A stretch of 64,000 nt of DNA from Rikenellaceae bacterium (GCA_015059735.1 SUZX01000001.1:62001-126000); one strand, 5' to 3'; numbered from the stretch's first letter, positions 25,371-33,421 are shown. The notes: generated from the sequence alone by a model not told the origin. Made by a program: numbers and translations.

Positions 25371-26633
25371 TTAATGGATGATTACATCAACCGAGTTTCC
25401 TGTAATCGTACGTGAAATATTCAAATTCAAACCTTTGAGGTATTTGTAGAGCGCCAATGCAAAGTCGTTGACGTCGGACTGCATGCCCTGTTCAACCGAG
25501 TTGTCGACATAGATGTCACTGAATGCCAATAATGTGGAGGTGCGACCTTGTGTATGGTAGCGGCCGTTCTTTGCGTGGCGTTTAACCCACGAAATAAGGA
25601 TGTCGGACAAGGGCATGATGTTGTTGATCTCGGTGTCCATATTGATCGGCGAACTTGGATCGATGGTGAAACGCACTGAGATACTTTGGCCTGTGGTGAT
25701 CTTGGTGGCCATGCGGGTCGAGATCTGTTGCATGAAATCTTTGATCATGACTTGGGCCATGACACTGCAAAGCATATCGGCTGTTGTGCGTTTGCGTCCC
25801 GAAATTTCGGATTTGGTGGCCAATGTGTTGCCGGTAGCTACTTCGATGGCTTTGAGAGTTAAAGAGATACGTACACCCATCGAATTGATATCTTTGGTCA
25901 TGTCGACGCTTACCGAAACGTCGGCACCCGAATTTATAAGAATCGCGTCGTCGAGTGACATGTTGCCCCCCATACGGACACGGTAAGTTTCTGCGTTATT
26001 GAGACAGGTGAGCAGATCTTTGGTCTCCACCCCCTCTTTGATAAATGCTTCGTTGATCTTCGAGATAGCCATACGCATATCGGAATTGGCGCGGATGGCC
26101 TCTTCGTAGCTCTGACCATCTTTGCGGAACGGTACGACCATAATGGTCGGCATGGCGATCTTCTCTTGGGTTTCTGTCAGTTTGATGTCTTGTGCTGCTC
26201 GTTGCAGTACACCGGCAGTTTCGAGCATGCGTTTGAGCGATAAGTGATAGAGCTCGATTGTGGCGAATACTTGAATTTGTTTGTTGGCGGTTTTGTTGGT
26301 TTTTTCCGCAATGACACAATTGCGGATATAGGTAGCATAATTCATTGTGCCGAGGATGCGATCGACATACTCCTGTGCATTTGGAGCGAGGGGTTTTCTC
26401 AACAATGGTTGGTTGTTGTTCAGCCCGTTGATACCGACAAGCAAGTAGGTATATATGGCCGACTTTTTGGCCATTTCGATCGCCTCTTTCTTGTTGGGGG
26501 CTATGCCTGAGCACTCCAAAACAGCGTAGTTTTCCTCGACGCGTTTCAGCAGAGCATCGGTCGAATAATTTTGTGCTGTGGCGGAAATTCCGATGCACAG
26601 CATGGATATAAATGTAAAAATTCTTTTCAGCAT
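25371..26633 (-). CDS. DUF6175-like secreted protein
   Basis: 420 residues, signal peptide to about 21 (SATAQ). N-terminal part (25-140) looks LPP20-like: 'CSGIAPNKKEAIEMAKKSAIYTYLL' style helix in pieces, then IQVFATIELYHLS. From MPTIMVVPFRKDGQ (about 158) onward it matches my recollection of DUF6175, a Bacteroidota family with a start PTIMVxPF, helix RMAISKINEAF and conserved GADVSVSVD strands. Function unknown; probably periplasmic. It is likely the first or second gene of the 12-kb array; 105 bases with a hairpin separate it from the CsgG-like gene upstream. Confidence 0.7.
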   Translation of the reverse strand: MLKRIFTFISMLCIGISATAQNYSTDALLKRVEENYAVLECSGIAPNKKEAIEMAKKSAIYTYLLVGINGLNNNQPLLRKPLAPNAQEYVDRILGTMNYATYIRNCVIAEKTNKTANKQIQVFATIELYHLSLKRMLETAGVLQRAAQDIKLTETQEKIAMPTIMVVPFRKDGQSYEEAIRANSDMRMAISKINEAFIKEGVETKDLLTCLNNAETYRVRMGGNMSLDDAILINSGADVSVSVDMTKDINSMGVRISLTLKAIEVATGNTLATKSEISGRKRTTADMLCSVMAQVMIKDFMQQISTRMATKITTGQSISVRFTIDPSSPINMDTEINNIMPLSDILISWVKRHAKNGRYHTQGRTSTLLAFSDIYVDNSVEQGMQSDVNDFALALYKYLKGLNLNISRTITGNSVDVIIH

Positions 26634-26670
26634 AGCCTTGAAATCTTATTTTGGGAATTTAGGCCAATTA

Positions 26671-26701
26671 CGGAGTCGCCGAGAATAACTCGGCAACTCC
26701 G
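26671..26701. other. Intergenic hairpin between CsgG-like and DUF6175-like genes
   Basis: A 13-bp stem (26671-26683 with 26689-26701, one mismatch) with a 5-nt loop. It lacks a T run on either strand, so it is more likely an mRNA stability or partial-termination element than a full terminator. It may set different levels for the CsgG-like gene and the array behind it. Confidence 0.5.
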
Positions 26702-26738
26702 AATGGCTTGATAGGGTTAGTTATAATTGGTTAAACGA

Positions 26739-27638
26739 TTAGAAACCGAATGCACGACCGAAACCTTTCAGACCATCACCACGTTTGCGATCCAACTCAA
26801 CATAGAGTTTTTTGTTGGCATTGAATGCGACTTTGATAGCCTCGCCACCTTTCTTGTCCATGATCTCGCAACGAGTAGCCTCGTCGGTAACCTCTTTGGC
26901 AATTACCTGACCGATCGACTGACGGATAGTCTTCGGGCCGATCTGCTTCTCTACAAGTATTTTGAAGATGGTGTTGTTCTGGATACCAACATTGCTGCCG
27001 CCCGAGATCCAAAGATCTTTAACTACGCCTTTCTTATCGGCATCACCCAAACTCATCACATACGACTCCACTTTGAAGTGTTTGTTGCAGAACTGAACCA
27101 TGTCTTTGGTAGCCTTTTTGAGTGCGTCGTTGAACGAATCAGCATACGAAGTGGTGCTCAATTCGCTGTATTTGTAGCTCTGTGAACCAACTTGCGAACC
27201 ATCGTTGATGTTGTAAACCGTCAGTGTGAAGTTCAAATCGGTGTAATATACCCATTTGCCGTCATCGCCTAACTTTTTGTGCTCATAGCAGAGTTCTACG
27301 TTACCTTTGAGAAGACGAGTAGCACCGAGCTCTTTGTAAGCGGCCTCACTCTCAGTTTTCCAGTTGTCGGCAGTGATTACCTCCTCGATCGATTTCGATG
27401 CGAAGAGAGCTTGCAGACGGCTGCTTTGTTTAGCATCAACAACCGTGAAACGATCTACGTTCGACAGACCGGTCATCACGGAGCCTTGTACATTGTCGCG
27501 GATGTTCGAGGCAACACCGGCAGATTTGGTGAACGGATCAACGATCACGATCTCTTTTTTCGGATCCTGAGCAAAAACGTTCGCTGTTACGAACATGGCA
27601 ACAATAGCAGCCAACGAGGTTTTGAAAATACCTTTCAT
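26739..27638 (-). CDS. CsgG-like secreted protein
   Basis: 299 residues with a signal peptide (ending NVFAQ, about 24). The start of the mature part, EIVIVDPFTKSAGVASNIRDNV, then FTVVDAKQSSRLQALF and GATRLLKGNVELC, is the pattern of CsgG/LpoB-like domains: a first strand, a long helix, and the 'RFxVVD' strand. Such domains serve in secretion pores or as cell-wall enzyme activators. No lipobox is present. The gene has a roughly 490-nt leader with a duplicated element (see 27746-28160). Confidence 0.7.
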   Translation of the reverse strand: MKGIFKTSLAAIVAMFVTANVFAQDPKKEIVIVDPFTKSAGVASNIRDNVQGSVMTGLSNVDRFTVVDAKQSSRLQALFASKSIEEVITADNWKTESEAAYKELGATRLLKGNVELCYEHKKLGDDGKWVYYTDLNFTLTVYNINDGSQVGSQSYKYSELSTTSYADSFNDALKKATKDMVQFCNKHFKVESYVMSLGDADKKGVVKDLWISGGSNVGIQNNTIFKILVEKQIGPKTIRQSIGQVIAKEVTDEATRCEIMDKKGGEAIKVAFNANKKLYVELDRKRGDGLKGFGRAFGF

Positions 27639-27745
27639 GATGAATAATGATTAAAAAATAAAAATTAAGTGTTTCGTTTGAGACTTATCCCCTTTGTCTC
27701 GGGTTGTAAGTTTTGATGTTGGGATAAACATGGGGGAGAATTTAT

Positions 27746-27976
27746 TCAGCAAAAACTCTGGAATAGATCGTGTTTACCATAGGGACATGTTAAACCGTAT
27801 CGCAGGCTATCCCGCGATAGTAATAAGCAGAGTTTTGAATGGTTAATTGAAATTGTAACCCCCTGTAAATAAGGGTAGTAGAAAGGCTTAAAAAATCCCC
27901 CCCCCCTGCTATTTTTCGCTAATTGGGAGGCGTATAAATCGCGAGAATTTTTATTCGTTATAAGCCGATCTTTCAT
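27746..27976 (-). CDS. Possible leader ORF A read through a G10 tract
   Basis: A 76-codon ORF inside the leader. Its first 14 codons (MKDRLITNKNSRDL) match those of leader ORF B at 29873-29959 except Asp/Asn at position 3, and both reach Ser-Arg-Gly-Gly exactly where the G tract begins. After the tract the two diverge: B stops after three codons, while A (one G more) runs on for about 50 codons. Either a translated leader peptide or a coincidence of nucleotide conservation. The G tract could change frame by slippage. Confidence 0.35.
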   Translation of the reverse strand: MKDRLITNKNSRDLYASQLAKNSRGGGFFKPFYYPYLQGVTISINHSKLCLLLSRDSLRYGLTCPYGKHDLFQSFC

Positions 27977-27996
27977 CGCTTTTTAGGGGTGTTCCT
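27939..27996. repeat. 58-base leader repeat, copy A
   Basis: Identical at 56 of 58 positions to 29922-29979. It includes the start of the small ORF and the sequence CTAAAAAGCGATG before it. Each copy sits about 16-33 bases from a G tract, on the leader side of a coding gene. Confidence 0.85.
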
Positions 27997-28053
27997 AGTT
28001 AATTCCTAGTAGTGGAAATTAAGGTTCTTAGTTTAGGAAAAAATATGCAAATA

Positions 28054-28061
28054 CCCCCCCC
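28054..28061. repeat. G8 tract (minus strand)
   Basis: Minus-strand context AATAAGTAT-G8-TATTTG, close to the context of the G9 tract at 29881-29889 (AATAAGTA-G9-TATTTT). It is the most promoter-proximal G tract in the CsgG-like leader, about 65 bases after the expected transcription start. Confidence 0.7.
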
Positions 28062-28130
28062 ATACTTATTATAGTTAATTATTAATGTTCTAAGCAGTGA
28101 GTGTGGTGTACATCTTTCCTGTTACTGTTG

Positions 28131-28160
28131 CAAAGGTATATATTAAAATCGAAAAAGCAA
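28131..28160 (-). promoter_or_regulatory. Promoter A (CsgG-like gene leader)
   Basis: The minus strand has TTG (28158-28160) and an exact -7 TACCTTTG (28131-28138), spacing 19. The surrounding 85 bases closely match promoter B at 30084-30113, including the upstream A+T-rich sequence CGACTATTTTTGATAT (plus-strand reading). The predicted 5' leader is nearly 490 nt. Confidence 0.75.
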
Positions 28161-28281
28161 CCATTTTTTCGACTATTTTTGATATTAGAGCGGTCTGATT
28201 GAATGATCGGTAGGTTTTTGTTGGGTAGAATAGAGGAGTTGGGGAATTTTTTTATTCAAATGGTTGTGTTTGATTAAAAGC

Positions 28282-28318
28282 GAACGGTCTGTCAACCGTA
28301 AAGTTTGACAGACCGTTC
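28282..28318 (-). terminator. Terminator of the 28919-28338 unit
   Basis: A 14-bp stem (28282-28295 with 28305-28318) with a 9-nt loop, followed on the minus strand by GCTTTTAATC. It isolates the two-gene unit 29719-28338 from promoter A downstream. Confidence 0.8.
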
Positions 28319-28337
28319 TTACAAGCAGAGGAATTTA

Positions 28338-28874
28338 TTATTTGTTCTTTCTACCGAAAAGACGCTGGAAAATACCTTTTTTCTTCTCTACGATAGTCTG
28401 TTGCTCGGACGAAGGAGCAACCTTAACGGTTCTATAATCGGGAGCTTTTTTAGGAGTAGTAATCTCTGTAATATTGGTTGCGCCAAAGGTGAGTAAGTTT
28501 TTGTAGTCAGCTTCGGTAGGTTGGCGGAAGTCAACATAGTATGCGGGGTAACCCGAAACCGTGATGGCTTTAACACGACCCCATGCGCTGGCAGTTACAT
28601 AGCTGTTAACCTTTACCAAAACGTCGGCGTTGCCATTGTTGCTCAAAGCCTCGTACATGGCGTTTTGAACCAATTGAGCGGAGCTCAAACGTTTGCGGTC
28701 GGAACGCGTAGGCTTGTAGGTGTGCGAGATGCGTTTTTGGCTGATGTTCAACGAGGCAACGGTAGTGGTTGTTCTCGTGGAAACGGGCTGTGTTGTCGTA
28801 ACAACAGATGCACGGTGTACGGTGCACGAAGAGAGCACAAAGGCTACAACTCCCAGAAGAAGAATTTTTTTCAT
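28338..28874 (-). CDS. Lipoprotein of unknown function
   Basis: 178 residues with a lipobox (VLSSC, Cys17). A Thr/Val/Ser-rich segment (VVTTTQPVSTRTTTTVASLNI in part) is followed by a domain (about 55-150) with SAQLVQNAMYEALSNNGNADVLVKVNSYV and a GYPAYYVDFRQP strand; then a basic tail IFQRLFGRKNK. The helix-strand 'A(L)ADVLV' pattern resembles domains of lipoproteins near LPP20/CsgG-type genes. It lies 44 bases after the PEGA-like gene, and a strong terminator follows. Confidence 0.65.
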   Translation of the reverse strand: MKKILLLGVVAFVLSSCTVHRASVVTTTQPVSTRTTTTVASLNISQKRISHTYKPTRSDRKRLSSAQLVQNAMYEALSNNGNADVLVKVNSYVTASAWGRVKAITVSGYPAYYVDFRQPTEADYKNLLTFGATNITEITTPKKAPDYRTVKVAPSSEQQTIVEKKKGIFQRLFGRKNK

Positions 28875-28918
28875 GATAATAAAGATTTAATAATTAATAA
28901 AAAGGGTTTGGTTGCAAT

Positions 28919-29719
28919 TTAGTTTTCGGCTTTGACCATCTCAAAGAATGAACTGATCTCCTGTTGGTCGATGGCTTGGCGAACGTTGAAACGTTTGGTT
29001 TGATCAATATATCCTGTGCGGCGTACTTTGATTTCGATTTGCACGTTGCGAGCATTTTCGTAGTTCAAACCTTGAATATTGAACGAGCGGGTCTCTTCGA
29101 ACGGAGTATTACCCAACCACAACTCGTTGGTGTTTTTCACTTGGTCGGGGCAGCTGGAAATCACGCGCCAGAAGATACGGGCACCTTGCGGTTGCGATTC
29201 GAAATACCAGCGGATGATGGTACGCTCCAATGCCGTACTGCCCGGGTTGTCGCGGGTAACGGTCTTTTTAGCCTCGCCACGACGGATTGTGGGGTCTTGG
29301 GTATAACTATTATTCGGATCGGGGTGCAATTCGCAGGATACGGCGGTTGACCAATCGAATTGATAGTTCGATTTCTGTTGCGTGATGGTCGGCTCGATGT
29401 TAACCTCGCGTTTCAAATATCCCTCTCTGATAAAGGTAAACGTCAAACGGCTGTCGAAGGAGGCCTGTTGCATGGCTGCCTCCTTGTTCTTTTTGTCAGG
29501 GGTGATAACTCCTTTACAAGAGATATATGCTTCTCCCGGAGTGGAGGGGCATATCACGCGTCCTTGATAATAAACTTTTGCACCGGCAGGAGTGCTGTTG
29601 AAGGTAAATTTCTTGGTGACAGGCTTGGAATATACCGGCTTTTTGGCTTCGGCAGAGCCAATTCCCAAGAGGAGAACAGCTACACATAAAAATAGTGTGT
29701 GTAATTTGGTGTTCATCAT
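28919..29719 (-). CDS. Secreted PEGA-like protein
   Basis: 266 residues, signal peptide to about 25 (GSAEAK). KKFTFNSTPAGAKVYYQGRVIC (in part, about 36-58) is a PEGA-type repeat ('P-x-G-A-x-V-y'), with TFTFIREGYLKREVNIEP completing it. A second one begins WYFESQPQGARIFWRVIS (about 170-187) and ends with VKVRRTGYIDQTKRFNV. Two PEGA domains suggest binding to a surface component or protein partner. It is the first gene of a two-gene unit whose leader is a near copy of that of the CsgG-like gene. Confidence 0.7.
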   Translation of the reverse strand: MMNTKLHTLFLCVAVLLLGIGSAEAKKPVYSKPVTKKFTFNSTPAGAKVYYQGRVICPSTPGEAYISCKGVITPDKKNKEAAMQQASFDSRLTFTFIREGYLKREVNIEPTITQQKSNYQFDWSTAVSCELHPDPNNSYTQDPTIRRGEAKKTVTRDNPGSTALERTIIRWYFESQPQGARIFWRVISSCPDQVKNTNELWLGNTPFEETRSFNIQGLNYENARNVQIEIKVRRTGYIDQTKRFNVRQAIDQQEISSFFEMVKAEN

Positions 29720-29872
29720 CGTTGTTGTTTAAGTTAATATTAAATCGGATTGTTTTGCTGAGTTATACGCACACGAAAGCATATCGCAGAGTATGCTGCG
29801 ATAAATCGGGTATAATTACGGATGTTGAAAATAGGGAGATCTGCTCTCCGGAAAATCCTTTAACAGAAAGGT

Positions 29873-29959
29873 TTAAAATACCCCCCCCCTACTTATTTTC
29901 GCGGTTGCGAGTGTGCGGAGGTCGCGAGAATTTTTATTCGTTATAAGCCGATTTTTCAT
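29873..29959 (-). CDS. Possible leader peptide B read through a G9 tract
   Basis: A 28-codon ORF beginning MKNRLITNKNSRDL and ending SRGGVF; the G9 tract (29881-29889) encodes Arg-Gly-Gly-Val and the stop follows two codons later. Sequence matches leader ORF A at the start and at AK-x-SRGG. An ORF in the GH10 leader (33338-33421) also crosses its G9 tract as IRGGV. Not proven to be translated. Confidence 0.4.
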   Translation of the reverse strand: MKNRLITNKNSRDLRTLATAKISRGGVF

Positions 29960-29979
29960 CGCTTTTTAGGGGTGTTTCT
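29922..29979. repeat. 58-base leader repeat, copy B
   Basis: The partner of 27939-27996 with two differences. The 5' half of the small ORF lies inside it; the part beyond the ORF start is CTAAAAAGCGATG on the minus strand. Confidence 0.85.
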
Positions 29980-30083
29980 GCTGGGAAAACAATTGTTAAT
30001 TAAAGATGGATTCTTATTTCAACATGTTACCAGTTGTTGGCCGGCTGTCGAATAAGAGTTACACATCTTTCTGTTTACGAAAG

Positions 30084-30113
30084 CAAAGGTAAAGATTAAA
30101 ATTGGAAATGCAA
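30084..30113 (-). promoter_or_regulatory. Promoter B (PEGA-like gene leader)
   Basis: The minus strand has TTG (30111-30113), 19 bases, then an exact -7 TACCTTTG (30084-30091). The leader is about 360 nt. Near-duplicate of promoter A, so the two units are probably co-regulated. Confidence 0.75.
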
Positions 30114-30277
30114 CTATTTTTTCGACTATTTTTGATATTGTGGTAAACCGATTGGACAATCGGTTGATTTTTTAGGGGATTTAGGGGGTATTATGAACAC
30201 GGCACGGCCGTGAGTGTAGAGCGGTGAAAAGCAAGAGAACAACAAGATCGTGTAAATTCGTATATAAGCCCTAAAAA

Positions 30278-30311
30278 AAATATGCTTGATCCCGAGTGAT
30301 CAAGCATATTT
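30278..30311 (-). terminator. lpdA terminator
   Basis: A perfect 13-bp stem (30278-30290 with 30299-30311), 8-nt loop, followed on the minus strand by TTTTT from 30277 downwards. It lies 18 bases after the lpdA stop. Confidence 0.9.
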
Positions 30312-30329
30312 CAGTTACTTGGCTTTTAA

Positions 30330-31709
30330 TTATAGGTGTATTGCAGCACCTTCGGCGGCCTCCGAAGCCTCCATAAGGCCTTCGTGCATGGTCGGATGTG
30401 AGTGGATGGTGCGGGCAATCTTGTGAGCCGTTACGCCTAAACGTTTAGCCAATGTCGGCTCACCGAGCATCTCCGTAACGCTGGCACCTACCATGTGGGC
30501 ACCTAACAATTCGCCATTCTCCTCGCCAAAGAGCAGTTTCACAAAACCATCGCGGTCGCCGGCGGCTGTGGCTTTACCCGAAGCTGTGAAGGGGAAGCGT
30601 CCGACTTTATAGGCAATACCTTTCTCTTGCAACTGTTGCTCGGTCCATCCCACCGAAGCCACTTCGGGATGTGTAAATACGCATGAGGGAATGGTAGTAT
30701 AATCCACCGGATCGGGATTCAATCCACAGATTGCCTCGACGCAACAGATACCTTCGGCCGAGGCAACATGAGCCAAAGCGGGACCCGGGACGATATCACC
30801 GATGGCATAAATTCCCGACACATTGGTTTGATAGTATTTGTCAACGAGGACTTTGCCGCGCTCGACTGCTACACCCAACTCTTCGAGACCGATATTTTCG
30901 ATATTTGACTGGATTCCTACGGCAGACAATACGACATCGGCAGTAAGTGTTTCGGCTCCTTTCTTGCCTTCAATGTCGACCTCACAGATACCTTCGGCAT
31001 TGACACGCACGGCTTTTACGGTAGTGGATGTCAATACGTTGGCGCGGAGTTTGCGGAATGCACGCTCCATGGCTTTCGAGACCTCTTCGTCTTCGAGCGG
31101 CATCATGCGCGGCAAGTACTCCACGACGGTAACTTTCACACCCAAAGCGGCATAGAACCATGCGAACTCGCTACCAATCGCTCCTGAACCCACAACGATC
31201 ATCGATTGCGGCAATTTGGAGAGTGTCAAGGCTTGTTTCGATGAAATGATATGTTCGCCATCGACGGGCATGAACGGCATTTCGCGCGGACGAGCACCCG
31301 TAGCCAAAATGATGTGGTCGGCGGTGTACTCCGTGCCATCGACATCGACACGGCCTGCTCCGGTCAAACGACCAAAGCCTGCAATGAGGTCGATGTTGTT
31401 CTTTTTCAGCAGGAACTGTACGCCTTTCGACATGGTTTCAGCCACCGAACGCGAGCGTGCCACGATCTTTTCGAGATCGGGTTTCACCTCGCCAACTACC
31501 TCTACGCCATAGAGTGCGGCAGTTGTGCAATAACCGTAAACCTGTGCGCTTTTAAGCAGCGCTTTGGTCGGGATACAGCCCCAATTGAGGCATACACCAC
31601 CGGCTTCTGCACGCTCTACAAGAGCCACTTTCTTTCCTAATTGTGCTGCGCGGATAGCAGCGACATAGCCACCCGGGCCACTTCCTATGACAATGATGTC
31701 GTATTGCAT
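30330..31709 (-). CDS. lpdA: Dihydrolipoyl dehydrogenase
   Basis: FAD enzyme that reoxidises the lipoyl groups of 2-oxoacid dehydrogenases or the glycine cleavage system, passing electrons to NAD. 459 residues, normal length. Seen: N-terminal FAD motif GSGPGG (9-14), redox disulfide Cys40/Cys45 (GGVCLNWGCIPTK), the NAD motif VVGSGAIGSE (about 174-183), GDIVPGPALAHVA, and the C-terminal HSHPTMHE with the catalytic His-Glu pair. The E2/glycine-cleavage partners are not in the window. It follows the xylanase gene after 22 bases without an obvious link of function. Confidence 0.96.
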   Translation of the reverse strand: MQYDIIVIGSGPGGYVAAIRAAQLGKKVALVERAEAGGVCLNWGCIPTKALLKSAQVYGYCTTAALYGVEVVGEVKPDLEKIVARSRSVAETMSKGVQFLLKKNNIDLIAGFGRLTGAGRVDVDGTEYTADHIILATGARPREMPFMPVDGEHIISSKQALTLSKLPQSMIVVGSGAIGSEFAWFYAALGVKVTVVEYLPRMMPLEDEEVSKAMERAFRKLRANVLTSTTVKAVRVNAEGICEVDIEGKKGAETLTADVVLSAVGIQSNIENIGLEELGVAVERGKVLVDKYYQTNVSGIYAIGDIVPGPALAHVASAEGICCVEAICGLNPDPVDYTTIPSCVFTHPEVASVGWTEQQLQEKGIAYKVGRFPFTASGKATAAGDRDGFVKLLFGEENGELLGAHMVGASVTEMLGEPTLAKRLGVTAHKIARTIHSHPTMHEGLMEASEAAEGAAIHL

Positions 31710-31731
31710 AATTTTTTGATTGTTGGTTGAT

Positions 31732-33300
31732 TTATTTCAAATAATATTCCATTGTTTGTTGTTTGCCTTTTGAGTCGGTCCATGTGATGCGATAGTTACC
31801 TTTGAAACCTCGGAATCGTACTTTGCCATCTTTGCCGACACGGGTAGTGAGATTGGTTTTCCACTCTTTGTTGATCAAATCGTTGAGGGCATGATATGAC
31901 GGTTTCGGTTGCATCTCGCGAGTGAACAGACCTGCCGAAGTGTTCGACTTCTCATTTCTTGCACCACAATTGTCCACCACATTCCACCATGTGATACCCA
32001 TGACTTTCTCCATGCTGAACCATAGACGATATAGGTTACGGGCAACGATGGCTTGAATCATCAGACCACGCTCGTTGTTGTTGGGCGAAGTGATGGTGAT
32101 CTCACTCATGTGAATAGGAGTATTCAGTTTGCTCAACATATTGAAATATTTCCATTCAGAGGCCGGAGTGCGAGTGGCTTTACCCTCAGCAATGGCAAGT
32201 GTCGTTTGCGGGTTGAAAAGGTGCATCTGTTGACCGATGATGTCGATTTTGCAACCGCGCTCTTTCAGTCGGGTGATTTGGCGAATGTAAGCTTGTCCGC
32301 GCATGTACTCGTTGATGTTGAGCTTTACTTCGGCGGGAAAATATTTTTCGGCACTTTTGAGAGCATGATAAGGATAATCACCCGGCATCATGCCATAGGT
32401 GCTTTTGCAAACTTTGTGATTTTCGATAATTCGTTTTCTGCGAAAATCATTACAACTCTCGTTGACTACATCCCAACTATCGATCGTGCCTTTGTAATGT
32501 TCGGCAATCTGGCGGATACGTTGATCGTATATATATTGGAGTGTGTCGAGGTAGTGCGAGAAGATTTTAGCAATCGAGTCGGCTGGCATCTTGCGGTACT
32601 CATCCGTTACCCGATCGGAGTTTGCAAATTTGCCGGAGAGTTCGAAACGGTCGGGCTCGTTTGGAATAAGACGCTTATGCGCTTCTCTCTCTTCGGGAGT
32701 GAGTAGATTGAGCAACCATTCGGGCTGTTGCCAGCGACGACTACCCCACGTCAAGATGTGACCGTGGATGCGGATGCCTTTCTCCTTGCAGAAGGCCACG
32801 CATTGGTCAGTAGAGGGACGACGCCAATGAGGTTGGTCGTATGGATTGGTACATTTGTTCCAAAACTCTTCGGTGTCGCGATAATCAGTGGCAAAACGAG
32901 GCTTACCCGGTTCCATTTCGAATTTCTTCCAATAGAAAGGTACGGTGGCTGAATTAAACAAAGTGCCATACAGTTCCTTATAACGATCGTTGTACTCTTT
33001 TTTACCCAATTGGTTGAAATTGAAGAGGTGAGCGCCGAATTTGAAATCGTGGGAGATCAGTTCGACTTTCACCTTGCTCTTTTTTGCATAATCGGGAAGC
33101 GAGATTTCGGCATCGGCCTTACGGTTTTTCTCGATGTCGTTGTCGATGCGAGTTTGAACTTCGGGATTCCAATGTTCCCAGTAGGCCTCGCTCATGATTT
33201 TCTTTTTGTCTTGTTTGGCCGAAGTCGGGAATTTATATTGTGCATCGGCCGTATAAATACCTATTGTTAAAGCAACAAAAGTAATGATTGCTTTTCTCAT
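31732..33300 (-). CDS. Secreted GH10 endo-1,4-beta-xylanase
   Basis: 522 residues with a signal peptide (to about 20, YTADAQ). A GH10 barrel (about 75-480) hydrolyses beta-1,4-xylan with retention. The acid/base is Glu281 in WDVVNES and the nucleophile Glu400 in IHMSEITIT; HGHILTW (179-185) is the conserved barrel strand. A short extra beta region at 480-522 follows. The N-terminus has a region (20-75) outside the core, probably a linker. It lies in a short run with the C69 peptidase gene upstream and lpdA downstream, not in a PUL. The leader has a G9 tract and a small ORF. Confidence 0.93.
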   Translation of the reverse strand: MRKAIITFVALTIGIYTADAQYKFPTSAKQDKKKIMSEAYWEHWNPEVQTRIDNDIEKNRKADAEISLPDYAKKSKVKVELISHDFKFGAHLFNFNQLGKKEYNDRYKELYGTLFNSATVPFYWKKFEMEPGKPRFATDYRDTEEFWNKCTNPYDQPHWRRPSTDQCVAFCKEKGIRIHGHILTWGSRRWQQPEWLLNLLTPEEREAHKRLIPNEPDRFELSGKFANSDRVTDEYRKMPADSIAKIFSHYLDTLQYIYDQRIRQIAEHYKGTIDSWDVVNESCNDFRRKRIIENHKVCKSTYGMMPGDYPYHALKSAEKYFPAEVKLNINEYMRGQAYIRQITRLKERGCKIDIIGQQMHLFNPQTTLAIAEGKATRTPASEWKYFNMLSKLNTPIHMSEITITSPNNNERGLMIQAIVARNLYRLWFSMEKVMGITWWNVVDNCGARNEKSNTSAGLFTREMQPKPSYHALNDLINKEWKTNLTTRVGKDGKVRFRGFKGNYRITWTDSKGKQQTMEYYLK

Positions 33301-33337
33301 GTTCTTTTTGATTGATATGGTTAAAGTTCTTTGATAT

Positions 33338-33421
33338 TCAGTAATCTTGAATCATGCAAGGGAGGAGAATTACCCCCCCCCTTATATGAGCTAATACGTT
33401 ATTTCGCGTATAACTAATCAT
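33338..33421 (-). CDS. Possible leader ORF before the GH10 gene, through a G9 tract
   Basis: A 27-codon ORF (MISYTRNN start) in the 136-base gap upstream of the xylanase gene, crossing the G9 tract (33373-33381) as Ile-Arg-Gly-Gly-Val, the same frame as leader peptide B (Ser-Arg-Gly-Gly-Val). Apart from that it has only weak similarity. May be chance; listed because the third G tract in the same frame is suggestive. Confidence 0.25.
   Translation of the reverse strand: MISYTRNNVLAHIRGGVILLPCMIQDY

Larger units (their letters stand above)
27639..28337. other. Long leader region of the CsgG-like gene
   Basis: A 699-base gap holding, in minus-strand order, the terminator of the 28338 gene (28282-28318), a promoter (28131-28160), an 8-G tract (28054-28061), a 58-base block shared with the 29720-30329 region (27939-27996), a 10-G tract (27897-27906) and a small ORF (27746-27976). 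The stretch 27641-27745 holds nothing recognisable apart from A+T-rich sequence. Confidence 0.75.
29720..30329. other. Long leader region of the PEGA-like gene
   Basis: A 610-base gap holding the leader ORF B with its G9 tract (29873-29959), the 58-base repeat B (29922-29979), promoter B (30084-30113) and the lpdA terminator (30278-30311). 29720-29870 and 30114-30277 show nothing further except A+T-rich sequence. Confidence 0.75.

Noticed and set aside
26671..26701. Full terminator splitting the array
   Set aside because: The stem has a mismatch and no T run on either strand, so read-through from the CsgG-like gene remains likely.
27897..27906. G tracts as sequencing or assembly errors
   Set aside because: Possible for exact length, but four tracts in alike contexts, all in leaders, argue for a real element; length should be confirmed from reads.
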